Source: Prevotella sp. (lineage in GTDB: Bacteria; Bacteroidota; Bacteroidia; Bacteroidales; Bacteroidaceae). From it: a stretch of 64,000 bases of DNA. Shown piece by piece: positions 1 to 9,676 of this stretch. The stretch lies in contig JAFZSR010000076.1 of the NCBI GenBank assembly GCA_017619275.1, forward strand, positions 1 to 64,000, written 5' to 3'. A program made the position numbers and the translations under genes. The notes beneath the pieces were generated by a model. It had not been told where the DNA came from. It made no database searches and saw only the letters and a list, made by a program, of their open reading frames with translations. The number at the start of each line of letters is the position of its first letter. Position 1 is the stretch's first letter.

Positions 1-72
1 ATATATATATAATATATTAGTAATCAGTATATTACATTAATTATTATAGTTTGTGGCTGATTTCAGACCGTG

Positions 73-107
73 CAAAAATAATTGTCCTAATTGTCCTAAT
101 TGTCCTA
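73..107. repeat. Leftward -7-like box and three 9-bp tandem repeats
   Basis: Three perfect tandem copies of ATTGTCCTA lie at 81-107. Just left of them, CAAAAATA at 73-80 reads TATTTTTG on the minus strand, matching the Bacteroidota -7 box and pointing out of the window. The rest of bases 1-142 is AT-rich and shows no gene. Whether the box drives a leftward gene cannot be seen here. Confidence 0.4.
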
Positions 108-142
108 CGGCTCGTTACCTCCGTTAAAACCAAACCCATATC

Positions 143-3100
143 TTATTTGAACGCATTCTCGGACAGACCCTTGCCGCCGATGCGCAGGTGTTCCATATAG
201 GAGGGCACGGTGCGCCCGAGATACTTGTCGACATAGAGCTTGGCCAAATACTGGCCGAGCATGAAGCCGTGTCCGCGCAGGCCGGTGCAGAGTCCCACTT
301 CGGGGTCGACGATGTAGCGTGGCTCGGTGTAGCGCCCGGCCCACACGGCCAGGATGCCTACGTCGCGCAGGTTGGGAATCCACTCTGCAAAGACCTGGCT
401 GACCACTTCGATGAACTCTTGGCTGTTGTACTTGATGTTCTGGCGGGTCTCGTAGGCATCGGTGTCGGGACTGGCGCAACCGATGATCTGGCCGGTGTGT
501 CCCCACTGCTGGCCATAGACGGCGCTAAAGCCTTTGTAGTGGCGGCGGTCGATAATCATATCCAGCGGACGGCCGCCCACGCCCATCATGGGCAGACGGC
601 GCGTGATGAAGGCCTGGTGCTTCACGGGATAGAGGGCAGCGTCGAGGCCGAGCTGACTGATGAACTTCTCGGCTCCCCATCCCATGGCATTGACGAAATG
701 GTGGCAGGTGTACTCCACATAGTGCCCCTCGTGGTCCTGAACCAGTGCGACATAGCCCTGGCCCTCCTTCTGCACGTGCAGCAGCTGGCAGTCTTCGAAA
801 CAGCGTCCTCCATGCTCGGTGCCAATGGCGCGCAGGTAGTCGATGACTCGGCCGGGCGTGGCCTGCCAGCAGTTGCGGGTGATAAGGGCGTGGCTATAGG
901 TGGGGCGGCTGTCGTCCCAGAGGGGCGAGATTTCCTGCTTGAATTGGCGGCGGTCTATCATATAGGCGTCGCTCCAGGCTCGCGATGCGTCGAGCTGCTG
1001 GTAGGTGGCCTCGTCGTGCACCAGATTGACGTAGTGGGTCAGCCGGTAGTTGATGTTATACTGCTGCTGCATCTGGCGGAACAGCTCGTGGTTGTGCTCG
1101 GCGATGTCGGCAATGTCGGGATTCGAGAAGGCGGGACGCCCGCCGCCGATGCATCGCCACGAGGCGCCACGGCTGTAGTTGATCATCACGGGATGCTTGT
1201 CGGCCTCGGCGAAATAGCGGAACAGCGCACTGCCGGCAATGCCGCCGCCAGCAATGAGCACTTCCACCCGCTCTTTACGCACATTGTTTGTTTTTGGGAA
1301 CATCATCACCTCTTGGGTCTGGCCGTTGAAGAGGTCTCCCATGGTGACGGGGTTGGAGAGTGGGGCGCGAGGCGTGGCGTCGCCCACCAGTTCTATGCCA
1401 TGGCTGCGCAGCAACTGGCGGGCACGAGGGATGCAACGCTTGCCGCGACAGGGGCCCATGCCCAAGCGGGTGATGTGCTTCAGCTCGTCGACGGAAATTG
1501 TCTTGCGGTCGCCCACGGCCTTCAGCATGTCATCCAGCTTGATGTCCTCGCAATGGCAGACGTAAAGCTCATCTGTCTGCTCCACTGCAGCGCTTTGACG
1601 GGGTATGGGGTAGGGGGTGGCCCTCTCTTTCAGGATGAAGCCCTTCACATCGGTCAGCGGGAGCTTTTCGTCCTCCATGTCTTTCACTTTGACGCGAGCC
1701 ACATTCGTCTTGTTGGGCTTGCGCAATAGCCTCTCAACGATGCCCTCGCCCACCTTCTTGCCGTCGTTGTCGACGAGCAGCACCTCGGAACCTTCTTCCA
1801 CCTCGTATTCCACAGGCAGGAAGCACACGCCCTTCTGCACGTCGTAGCCGAAGATGGCCAGACCGGGACAGTTGCTCACGCACTGCATGCAGCCGATACA
1901 CTTGTCGTAGTCCACCGTCGGCGTGGTGTTGGTGGCCAGCTTGGTGATGGCTCCATGCGGACAGCTGAACGAGCATGGATTGCAGGCAAAGCCATAGAGG
2001 CAGTCCAGCTGCACGAAGGGCTTCTTCGCCATGCGCTCGGGAGTGGGCAGCAGGGGCTTGTCGAGGATGCGGACGGGATGTTGCTGTGAGTCGATATATT
2101 GTCGAGAGATGTCTAAGTAGTCGTCATAGTTGAAGCGGATGCCCATGGCCTGGGCCACCTCGTAGGCCACCTGTCGGCCACGCAGCACAGCACTGGTGCC
2201 TTCGCCGATGCGCACAGCATCGCCAGCGCCGTGGACATTGAGTCCAAACACTTCGCGTCCCTTCACGATGAGTTGGTTGTCGGGAATGAGACCGGTGCAG
2301 ATGTTGATGAGGTCAATATCGTCAATCACCTGCTCGGTGCCGGCTATGGGCTTGAAGTTCTCGCACTGGGCAATCACGGCGCCGGTGATGCCCGTGTAGT
2401 CGGCGTTGGGAATGGCACGCACCAGCGTGTAGCCCGTCATGATGGGGATGCCCAAGCGGCGCACGCGGTTGGCCTGCACGGGGAAGCCGCCCTCGCGGGG
2501 CATGGCCTCGATGATGGCGCGGATGGTGGCACCCGCTTGCATACCCTGGTAGGAGGTGAGGTATCCTATGTTGCCCGCTCCCACGGTGAGCACCCGCTTG
2601 CCCAGCAGGGTGTGCTCTTGGTTCATCATCTTCTGGAACACAGCAGCGGTGTAAACACCAGGCACATCGTCGTTCTCGAAGGCAGGCATGAAGGGAACGG
2701 CACCTGCGGCCACCACTAAATGCGCTGCATCCACGTAGGCCATCTCGCCGGTGATGGTGTTCTTTACGGCCACTCGTCGTCCTTCCAACAAATCCCACAC
2801 TGTGGTGTTGAGCAGGATGCCTTCCTGGTTCTCGCCAGCCAGCGTCTTGGCAATGTCGAAGCCGCGCATGCCGCCGAACTTCTTCTCCTTCTCGAAGAAG
2901 AAAAACTGGTGGGTCTGCATGTTAAACTGTCCGCCCACCTTGCTGCCAGCGTCGATGACGATATTGTCGATGCCAAAGGCGTTCAGCTGCTCGCGACAGG
3001 CCAAGCCGGCGGGTCCGGCACCTACGATGGCCACCTGCGTCTTATACACCTTCACCTGGCGCGGCTGCTGGGGGCGCACCGCAGGAATGCCGCCCTCGCC

Positions 3101-3385
3101 GCTGTCGAGGTGCCGCACCTCCTTGATGCCGTCGACCAACGTGACGCAGATGCGGCGCACCTGTCCGTCGACCAGCATTTCGCAGGCACCACATTTTCCT
3201 ATGCCACAGCTCAGGCTGCGGTTGCGGCCGTCCAGGCTGTGGCTGTGAACAGGAAAGCCAGCCTGATGCAAGGCGGCGGCTATGGTGTAGCCTTTGGGGC
3301 CTTGCACCGTTTTTCCTTCGTAGGTGAATTCAACCATCTCGCTTTGCGGGATGTCCAAGATGGGATGTGTGTTAATCTTGTACAT
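143..3385 (-). CDS. Fused multi-domain FAD/Fe-S oxidoreductase (sarcosine oxidase / proline dehydrogenase / HcnABC-like)
   Basis: A 1080-residue fusion. Domains in order: a 2Fe-2S ferredoxin-like domain (about 17-95, cysteines 60, 65, 68, 80); a pyridine-nucleotide-disulfide-type FAD domain (GAGPAG at 122-127); two CxxCxxxC-type clusters near 470-520 typical of 4Fe-4S ferredoxin; a BFD-like 2Fe-2S domain near 620-680 (CHCED, then GPCRGKRC); and a second FAD domain of the glycine/sarcosine oxidase (DAO) type from about 710 (AGGGIAGSA). In heterotetrameric sarcosine oxidase, dye-linked proline or hydroxyproline dehydrogenase and hydrogen cyanide synthase these parts are separate subunits. The likely role is oxidation of a small amino acid or amine with electron transfer through the Fe-S clusters. 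The substrate cannot be read from sequence. It stands alone with its own promoter. Family confident, function not. Confidence 0.85.
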   Translation of the reverse strand: MYKINTHPILDIPQSEMVEFTYEGKTVQGPKGYTIAAALHQAGFPVHSHSLDGRNRSLSCGIGKCGACEMLVDGQVRRICVTLVDGIKEVRHLDSGEGGIPAVRPQQPRQVKVYKTQVAIVGAGPAGLACREQLNAFGIDNIVIDAGSKVGGQFNMQTHQFFFFEKEKKFGGMRGFDIAKTLAGENQEGILLNTTVWDLLEGRRVAVKNTITGEMAYVDAAHLVVAAGAVPFMPAFENDDVPGVYTAAVFQKMMNQEHTLLGKRVLTVGAGNIGYLTSYQGMQAGATIRAIIEAMPREGGFPVQANRVRRLGIPIMTGYTLVRAIPNADYTGITGAVIAQCENFKPIAGTEQVIDDIDLINICTGLIPDNQLIVKGREVFGLNVHGAGDAVRIGEGTSAVLRGRQVAYEVAQAMGIRFNYDDYLDISRQYIDSQQHPVRILDKPLLPTPERMAKKPFVQLDCLYGFACNPCSFSCPHGAITKLATNTTPTVDYDKCIGCMQCVSNCPGLAIFGYDVQKGVCFLPVEYEVEEGSEVLLVDNDGKKVGEGIVERLLRKPNKTNVARVKVKDMEDEKLPLTDVKGFILKERATPYPIPRQSAAVEQTDELYVCHCEDIKLDDMLKAVGDRKTISVDELKHITRLGMGPCRGKRCIPRARQLLRSHGIELVGDATPRAPLSNPVTMGDLFNGQTQEVMMFPKTNNVRKERVEVLIAGGGIAGSALFRYFAEADKHPVMINYSRGASWRCIGGGRPAFSNPDIADIAEHNHELFRQMQQQYNINYRLTHYVNLVHDEATYQQLDASRAWSDAYMIDRRQFKQEISPLWDDSRPTYSHALITRNCWQATPGRVIDYLRAIGTEHGGRCFEDCQLLHVQKEGQGYVALVQDHEGHYVEYTCHHFVNAMGWGAEKFISQLGLDAALYPVKHQAFITRRLPMMGVGGRPLDMIIDRRHYKGFSAVYGQQWGHTGQIIGCASPDTDAYETRQNIKYNSQEFIEVVSQVFAEWIPNLRDVGILAVWAGRYTEPRYIVDPEVGLCTGLRGHGFMLGQYLAKLYVDKYLGRTVPSYMEHLRIGGKGLSENAFK

Positions 3386-3466
3386 GATAGTGTCTTTATT
3401 AGGTTAACAGGCCGCAAATTGCCCAAAGGCATTCCCTTCGGCAATTGGTCTTCAGTTATTTGGCCG

Positions 3467-3474
3467 CAAAGATA
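3467..3474 (-). promoter_or_regulatory. -7 box of the oxidoreductase gene
   Basis: TATCTTTG on the minus strand, followed by GCGG, about 80 bp upstream of the start at 3385. It matches TAnnTTTG; no clear -33 box. Confidence 0.6.
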
Positions 3475-3579
3475 ATAATAATTTGACGAAACGGCAAGAA
3501 TACTTCAAAAATTTTTAATCGGAAATTTCATTGCACCCAGCACTGTGCCGGCGTCGGCGTGTACCTGAAGAAGAAATGA

Positions 3580-6500
3580 TTATCTGGCAAGAGCCAAGTC
3601 AATGAGCAAAACGGCGGTTTCGGGTTCTTCCCTTGGGGCGTCCTTTGCTTTCCATGCCACTACGAAGCGCACAGTGGCGGAACGGACGGTGTAGCCTTTT
3701 TCTTTCCACGACATCAGCGTCGCCCTCATACTCGTCGACAATTTGGCTACTGCCTTATGAGAAGTGGGAACGATGAAACAACTATCCTCCAGACTCAATG
3801 TATCGCCACTCCGCAGTGCCAACACTTCTTGTTTGATGGGTTTGAAAAAATCGAGGAAAACGTCTTTATGCGACAGTTGCAGCACGATTTCGTCGGGCAT
3901 GGGGTAGTGGTTACGATTCTCGTAGCGTTGGTCGACAGGAAGACGTGCAAAGAGGTCGCTATTGGTATGGATGAACAGGCGTTTCTTGGCGCGGGTCATG
4001 CCTACGTAATATTGACGAAACAGCTTTTCGTCTTTATAGAGGTTGTCGGCAATAAGCATGTACACATCGTCGAACTCACGGCCCTTTGCCTTGTGAATGG
4101 TGGACACGACAACCTCGGCCTTGTCGGCATCGCAGAAGTCTTCAACAGCCGACTCAAAGACGAAATCCCAGAGGTCGGTGCGGTATTTGGTGCGATGGGT
4201 CTGCTCAAACAGCTCTGTGCAACGTCTAACTAGCGATATGCATTGGCTCCCGTCGTAAATCTCGAAGGTGGCGCGTTTCGCCTCCTCCCACAATTCATCG
4301 GGAATGAGCGGGGTGCTTGACCGTTTGTCGATAAACTTCATCAGGTACTTTATCTCGGCCAGGTTGGAAAAGCGGAAGCCCTCCATCGATTGCACCAGTT
4401 TGCCCTGAATGCCGTGCTTCCGCAAAAGGGCCATGAGTGTCACTGCCTCCTCGTTCGTTTGAGTTAATACATACGTGGTGCCGCTGCCTCGACGAGCCAT
4501 CAAGTCTTCCACTAGGGGCTGATACATGTATGGCGACGAATGGCGTGTCAGCGCTACGCATCCGTCCTCCTTGCTCATGGAGACGATGGGCGTGGATTTC
4601 ATTCGCTTGCAAATACCGGCGACGAAAGCGTTGGCAAAATCCACCACATGATGGGAACTGCGATAGTTCTCGGTCATCTCTATGAAACGGCTGCCTGGTT
4701 CTTTGGACAATTGAAAAAGGTATTGAGCGTTGGAACCGCGGAACTCGAAGATGTTCTGGTCGTCGTCGCCCACCGCTATTACCCGCATCTCCTCATTGTT
4801 GTTCATCAATGCCGTAACAAGTGCATATTCCTCGGCGCTCATGTCCTGCGCCTCGTCGATGACCAACACCGTCTTGCCTATTTTGTTGGGTTCCGCCTCG
4901 CCCTGATTGATCATCTCTGCGGCCCTTGCCACCACGTCCTTTGCGTCTTCCAAATTACCAATGCGCCCCAACAGGTCGAAGCTATAGGAATGGAAGGTTT
5001 TGATTTCCACATAATAGGCGGCTTCACCAATCAGGCTTATCAACCGCTGCTTGAACTCCGTAGCGGCCGCCCGCGAGAAGGTCAGCATCAGCAGTTGCTC
5101 GTGCTTCACGTCTTCAAGCAAGAGGAGCGATGCCAGCTTGTGAACCAGTACCCGCGTCTTCCCGCTGCCAGGCCCCGCCGCCACGACAATGCAACGCGAT
5201 TCCTTGTCGGAGATGATTTCCTTCTGTCGTTCAGACAACTGGGCGAAGAGCTTCTGATATTTCTTAGGCGTGATATTACGTTGAATCTCGCGAATGCGTT
5301 CGCCCTTGAAATATTTGGTGACGAAACGCTTGTAGTCCATTTGGAAATAGTCCTGCACATATTGTTGTGCGGCCTGATAGCTACGCACCATCAGGTTGGC
5401 GTATTCGCCAACAATATGCACCTGTTGAATCTTCTGCTTGTAGAACTCGTCGAGCATGCGGTAGTCTTCCTGTTTATACCGCAGCTTCATGTCCTTCAGC
5501 CGTTGGATGCTCATGGCATTATAGAGTACCATGAAACCGCCGTCAAGTTTCAATGCCCCGATGTTCGACAGATAAAGCAGCGCCTCTTCCACATCTTCAA
5601 TTTGTGCATTCTCCAATGAGCCGAAAAGCATTTGATTGTTGGCCTTGACCTGGTTCAACAGGTCTACAATGGAGAACTGCACCATCTTGCTTTGAGCGTC
5701 TTCTTTATCGGACATCTGACCGTAGAGCCATTCCAAAGCAAAGCGGCAAATCGCCCACCGCAGCTCGCTGCGGCCGATGGTCGGGTCGATGTCTGCCAGC
5801 CGTTTCATCTTGATGTTCCGGGCTGGGTCTTCTTGTTTTCGGATATATCCCTTTACGGTGAGGAAATAGAGTAGGGTGCGAATGCTCTTCTCGTTGGAGG
5901 TGGCGATGCCGCTGTTCACCGCATCGTCGTTCAGTTGCTTATAGGATATGATGAGGCCGCTGTCGGGGATGTGTTGCAGGATGTATTTCTCGAGTTTGGC
6001 GAAACGTTCAAGCAGCAACATCGACTTGCGTTCCGTAGCACCCGCATCCTGGAGATAGGCCGTGATGTCTTTGCTGTCGGATAGAATGCCCTCCTGCCGC
6101 ATTCGCACAACAGCTGAAACCACCTCATTTCTGGTCAGTCCGAGAATGTCGGCCAGATAGTCTACTCTCGACTCTGCCTCAGCATCCTGCGCCTTGGCGA
6201 TATGTTTCCGCGAAATCAATGACTTGATGATTCTGATGGCTTTTTCTCGGTCCTCCTGGTCGAAAAGCACCGACGCCGTGATGCGCTGTCGGGCCTCGTC
6301 CATATTTCTGACTGCGATGCCCGTGGCATAAACGTGGGGCATATTGTTTCCCCGCTCCAGATAGCCAGCCTGTTCTAATGCTGCAATGGCAGTTCGTACG
6401 CGGGTTTCAATGTCTGGAGCTGTGTCGCCCCACCCAGCCGAGCGGGCAATCTCCAAAGAGGAGCAACTGACCTGTGGCCGTTGTCTGGTCATCTTCTTCA

Positions 6501-8364
6501 CTGCCATCCATACCTGTTGAATCTCGCTGATGCTGAGTTTCGTCTGATTCAACAGCACAAAGTGCTTGTCAAGGTCGCTTTCGCTGTAGAGCACATAGCA
6601 CCGGGCACTGAGTTGTGGGTCGCGTCCAGCCCTTCCTGCTTCTTGGACATAATTCTCCAGAGAGTCGGAGATGTTGTAGTGCACCACCAGGCCTACATCT
6701 TTCTTGTCGACACCCATACCAAAGGCCGATGTGGCCACAATGATGCGCACACGCCCCGACATAAACTCATCCTGATTGGCAATTTTCTGGTCGGTATCCA
6801 TCTTGCCGTTGAATGGCAGGGCACGGTAACCGTCGCGTGTCAATCGTGCCGACAGTTCATGCGTACGACGGGTACGGGCCACATAGACAATGGCTGGGCA
6901 ATCGTATTCAGAAAGTAGCGCTCTCAGCTTTTGATACTTGTCTTCATCGGTGTCGGCATGAATCACAACGTAATGAAGGTTGGTGCGGGTGGCTTTCGAG
7001 GCATAGATGTCCAAGTTGAGCCATAGCGTCTGTTTGAAGTAGTCGCAGATGTCCTGTATTACCTTAGGCTTGGCTGTAGCCGTAAAGCACGATACGGGTA
7101 TGGCTTGCTTGCAGCCCTTCTTTTGCTGGTATTCGCGAATAAACTTTCCGATGTAAAGGTAATCAACGCGAAAGTCCTGACCCCACGCCGAGAAGCAATG
7201 GGCCTCGTCGATGACGAAGCGCACCACGTGGCGAGCCAACAGAATCTTTTCGATGGTCTTCGAGCGAAGCATCTCCGGGGCTATATATAATAAGGAGGCC
7301 TCGCCGTCTTGCACCCGTTGGATGGCTAATGAGCGAGTGATGGGGTCGAGCAATCCGTTGATGGTGACGGCATCGGCGATGCCCCTTTCTGCAAGATTGT
7401 CCACTTGGTCTTTCATCAACGACTGCAAAGGGGAAATCACCACCGTCAGTCCATGCACCGTGCGGCCCGCCATCAGTGCCGGCAACTGGAATGTCAGCGA
7501 CTTGCCGCCACCCGTGGGGAATATTGCCAACAACGACCGTCCTTCAACAGCCGCCTTTGCCGCCCGCTCCTGCAGCGGCTCACCCTCGTAGGTGCGAAAT
7601 TGGTCATAGCCGAAGAATGCCTTCAGGTTATTGTGAATGTCCAAGAAATGATTGCAGTATTCGCAGTCGGGTTCCGAACAATGGCGCTGACGCAAAACGC
7701 TCATCACATATTCCACCCCAGGATAGTTGTGCAGCACCCAGCCAGGTGTGATAGATCGCTCGTCGGTAGTGTCGATGAGCGACAGGGCGTAGGCCAGCTC
7801 TATGGGGAACTGCTCAATCAAGGCTGCAATATCGGCATATTGGCAGATGCGTCCTTTGTACTCGTTCCATATCAATCCCGACAAGTGAGCGGGAGCAGCT
7901 TTGGCTTCGACCATGTCGAGAAAACCTTGGAACTCCACTTTCCCTTGAAGCAAGGTGGAAAGTATTCTGCGCTTTCTGTCTGGCAACTGCTGCCAACAAG
8001 CTATCTCATCCATCAGCAGGTCGCGTGCCTTCTCGCAGTCGTTCACCGGATTGTTCATCTGCTCACTCATCAGCTTGTCGTCTTTCAGCAACCTATGGTA
8101 AGGACGCTCTGGAAAGAGCAACGGCGACATGTAGAGCGTGTCGACTAAGGGTATCTGCAAATCGCCCTCGGCAAAAAGATATTTAGCGTCGTGATGGACG
8201 ATGTTATGTCCGCAAAGAAAATCCACGTCATGCAGGAAAGCCATCAGTTCCTCTTTTGAGCAACCATGATAAACAGCTCCATCATATCGCAAAGCGCCGA
8301 TATCATGGATTCTGTGGTCGCTCAAACTGACCTCAACATCTACGATGGCATACTGCCCATTCAT
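3580..8364 (-). CDS. Exonuclease-RecQ-UvrD triple fusion helicase
   Basis: A 1594-residue protein carrying two helicase superfamilies. Residues 1-110 look like a DEDDh 3'-5' exonuclease: D9/E11 in the first motif, D59 in HNIVHHD, and YHRLLKD near 89. A RecQ-type SF2 core follows, with Walker A GGGKS near 285 and DEAHCFSAWGQDF near 386. The C-terminal third is SF1 (UvrD/Rep-like): GPGSGKT near 1063, DEAQDMS near 1168 and STIHKAKGREFDD near 1425. It probably processes DNA repair or recombination intermediates, combining unwinding with end trimming. It lies 12 bp after the AlkD-like gene, so it is probably co-transcribed with it and with the TfoX-like gene. Similar large RecQ-annotated proteins are known in Bacteroidota (general knowledge). 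The division of labour between the two motors is unknown. Confidence 0.88.
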   Translation of the reverse strand: MNGQYAIVDVEVSLSDHRIHDIGALRYDGAVYHGCSKEELMAFLHDVDFLCGHNIVHHDAKYLFAEGDLQIPLVDTLYMSPLLFPERPYHRLLKDDKLMSEQMNNPVNDCEKARDLLMDEIACWQQLPDRKRRILSTLLQGKVEFQGFLDMVEAKAAPAHLSGLIWNEYKGRICQYADIAALIEQFPIELAYALSLIDTTDERSITPGWVLHNYPGVEYVMSVLRQRHCSEPDCEYCNHFLDIHNNLKAFFGYDQFRTYEGEPLQERAAKAAVEGRSLLAIFPTGGGKSLTFQLPALMAGRTVHGLTVVISPLQSLMKDQVDNLAERGIADAVTINGLLDPITRSLAIQRVQDGEASLLYIAPEMLRSKTIEKILLARHVVRFVIDEAHCFSAWGQDFRVDYLYIGKFIREYQQKKGCKQAIPVSCFTATAKPKVIQDICDYFKQTLWLNLDIYASKATRTNLHYVVIHADTDEDKYQKLRALLSEYDCPAIVYVARTRRTHELSARLTRDGYRALPFNGKMDTDQKIANQDEFMSGRVRIIVATSAFGMGVDKKDVGLVVHYNISDSLENYVQEAGRAGRDPQLSARCYVLYSESDLDKHFVLLNQTKLSISEIQQVWMAVKKMTRQRPQVSCSSLEIARSAGWGDTAPDIETRVRTAIAALEQAGYLERGNNMPHVYATGIAVRNMDEARQRITASVLFDQEDREKAIRIIKSLISRKHIAKAQDAEAESRVDYLADILGLTRNEVVSAVVRMRQEGILSDSKDITAYLQDAGATERKSMLLLERFAKLEKYILQHIPDSGLIISYKQLNDDAVNSGIATSNEKSIRTLLYFLTVKGYIRKQEDPARNIKMKRLADIDPTIGRSELRWAICRFALEWLYGQMSDKEDAQSKMVQFSIVDLLNQVKANNQMLFGSLENAQIEDVEEALLYLSNIGALKLDGGFMVLYNAMSIQRLKDMKLRYKQEDYRMLDEFYKQKIQQVHIVGEYANLMVRSYQAAQQYVQDYFQMDYKRFVTKYFKGERIREIQRNITPKKYQKLFAQLSERQKEIISDKESRCIVVAAGPGSGKTRVLVHKLASLLLLEDVKHEQLLMLTFSRAAATEFKQRLISLIGEAAYYVEIKTFHSYSFDLLGRIGNLEDAKDVVARAAEMINQGEAEPNKIGKTVLVIDEAQDMSAEEYALVTALMNNNEEMRVIAVGDDDQNIFEFRGSNAQYLFQLSKEPGSRFIEMTENYRSSHHVVDFANAFVAGICKRMKSTPIVSMSKEDGCVALTRHSSPYMYQPLVEDLMARRGSGTTYVLTQTNEEAVTLMALLRKHGIQGKLVQSMEGFRFSNLAEIKYLMKFIDKRSSTPLIPDELWEEAKRATFEIYDGSQCISLVRRCTELFEQTHRTKYRTDLWDFVFESAVEDFCDADKAEVVVSTIHKAKGREFDDVYMLIADNLYKDEKLFRQYYVGMTRAKKRLFIHTNSDLFARLPVDQRYENRNHYPMPDEIVLQLSHKDVFLDFFKPIKQEVLALRSGDTLSLEDSCFIVPTSHKAVAKLSTSMRATLMSWKEKGYTVRSATVRFVVAWKAKDAPREEPETAVLLIDLALAR

Positions 8365-8376
8365 TTTCTACGTTTT

Positions 8377-9156
8377 TTATTCCGATACTTGCATCCAGTA
8401 TTTCCGTTCTTCGTCGGTCATCTTTTCGATGGCATAGCGGAGGGTGGTGCGGGGCATGTGGTGGGCGTGGCGGCGCAGGAAGTCGCGGAGCAATTGCATG
8501 GAGACGCGCTTGCCCATCTCACGGAGCATCCAGCCTACGGCCTTTTGCATGAGGTCGTGAGGGTGGTGGAGGTGCACCTCGGCGTAGCGGAGGCACCACG
8601 AGGGGTCGCCCTGCTGCGTGGTCTTCCAAGTGCACACCATGCTCATGCGTTGCCGCCAGAGGTTCTCGCTCTGGGCCAGGGCGTCGAGGGTGCTTCGTTT
8701 GAAGTCTTCCTCGGGTGTGTCGCCCGCCAGGCGCGTGGGCAGCAGCAGCCAGTGGCCCAGTAACTTCGGGGCCGACAGGTCGACGAGGTCCCAATTGTTG
8801 GCTTGCTCGGCATACTGGAGATACATCGAGAGTATCTCGTCGCGCCCTTGGATGGCCGACGGGTCTTGCTCACATCGCTTCGTGGCCAACCGCCCGAAGT
8901 CCTCCACCAGTGTGAGCAGACCGCAGAGCCTCACTTCGTGCCAGCGGCTCATCAGCAGCTGGGGTACCTCGGCCAGGGGTAGGCTCTGGTACACTTGCTT
9001 TACCACTTCGCGCGTTTGCGGCACCTTCAGCCCCAGGAATTCGTCGCCTTCGCCATACTCGCCCTCGCCGGTTTTGAAGAAGCGCATGAGCACGTCGCGC
9101 TGCTCTTCGTCGCGCAGCGTTTCCATATATTGTATGATTTCCTTTGCAGTTGTCAT
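8377..9156 (-). CDS. DNA alkylation repair protein (AlkD-like)
   Basis: About 259 residues from the start chosen at 9156 (MTTAKEIIQ). An in-frame start 27 codons further upstream would overlap the TfoX-like gene and adds a basic, unconserved-looking leader. The body is all-helical and fits the HEAT-like repeat fold of AlkD glycosylases, which remove bulky or charged alkylated bases. Typical stretches are GLKVPQTREVVKQVY near the start, WDLVDLSAPKLLG in the middle and HHPHDLMQKAVGWMLREMGKR near the end. It sits between the TfoX-like gene (4 bp away) and the helicase fusion, which supports a small DNA-repair operon. Confidence 0.85.
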   Translation of the reverse strand: MTTAKEIIQYMETLRDEEQRDVLMRFFKTGEGEYGEGDEFLGLKVPQTREVVKQVYQSLPLAEVPQLLMSRWHEVRLCGLLTLVEDFGRLATKRCEQDPSAIQGRDEILSMYLQYAEQANNWDLVDLSAPKLLGHWLLLPTRLAGDTPEEDFKRSTLDALAQSENLWRQRMSMVCTWKTTQQGDPSWCLRYAEVHLHHPHDLMQKAVGWMLREMGKRVSMQLLRDFLRRHAHHMPRTTLRYAIEKMTDEERKYWMQVSE

Positions 9157-9160
9157 CGGC

Positions 9161-9484
9161 TTAATGCTTTCTTTTCTTTTCCTTTGGCTCGGGCAGCGCC
9201 AGACACGTTTCTGCGACGAGCTGGGAAAGATAGTCACGGTCGTCCACGTCGGCGATGTAGAAGTAATCTTTCGCCCCGTCGTAGGGTGGGCGCATGTCGA
9301 TGACGCGTAGGAGGGGCCGCACGGCTTCCGTGGGGTTCAGATAGAATCTGTCGTCGCAGATGAGCCCAAAGATCTTCCCGTTGCAATAGATGCCGTAGTC
9401 GCCAAACATCTTCTTCACCACGATGTCGCCTGCTCTGCTACACTGGTCGGCGATGTACTGCACAAAGTCTGAATTGCTTGCCAT
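9161..9484 (-). CDS. TfoX N-terminal domain protein
   Basis: About 107 residues starting at MASNSDFVQYI; the upstream in-frame methionine falls at the promoter and is unlikely. Features fit the TfoX N-terminal domain: VVKKMFGDYGIYCNGKIFGLI, then DRFYLNPTEA and PYDGAKDYFYIADVDD. TfoX/Sxy controls competence in gammaproteobacteria, but there it has an extra C-terminal domain that is absent here. Single-domain forms in Bacteroidota have no assigned role. It is first in a probable operon with AlkD-like and helicase genes. Confidence 0.85.
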   Translation of the reverse strand: MASNSDFVQYIADQCSRAGDIVVKKMFGDYGIYCNGKIFGLICDDRFYLNPTEAVRPLLRVIDMRPPYDGAKDYFYIADVDDRDYLSQLVAETCLALPEPKEKKRKH

Positions 9485-9503
9485 AACTTTCTGTTTTTGT
9501 TTG

Positions 9504-9511
9504 CAAAGGTA
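9504..9511 (-). promoter_or_regulatory. -7 box of the TfoX-AlkD-helicase operon
   Basis: TACCTTTG on the minus strand, followed by CAAAC, 20 bp upstream of the start at 9484. The leader would be very short. Confidence 0.65.
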
Positions 9512-9558
9512 TGAATAAATCCTCATTTCGAAGAATAATCCTGCGTCAATTTGACGCC

Positions 9559-9653
9559 CATGCCAAAGAAATGTCCACAGAGCACACAGAATTCACAGAA
9601 TGATTCTGAGTATTCCGTGTCTTCCGTGTCTTCAGTGTACATTTCTTTGCATG
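9559..9653. repeat. 95-bp imperfect inverted-repeat element
   Basis: Outer arms CATGCCAAAGAAATGT and (reverse complement of the right end) CATGCAAAGAAATGT are nearly identical. Inner arms are runs of CACAGA-type and CCGTGT/CTTC-type repeats that also pair. It fills the gap between the TfoX-like gene and tRNA-Cys. No transposase or clear target duplication. It is probably a non-coding mobile or REP-like element. Confidence 0.7.
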
Positions 9654-9676
9654 CGCATAAAAAAAATCGCAAAAAA

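Noticed and set aside
188-1729. 513-residue plus-strand frame over the oxidoreductase fusion
   Set aside because: Antisense shadow; cofactor motifs are on the minus strand.
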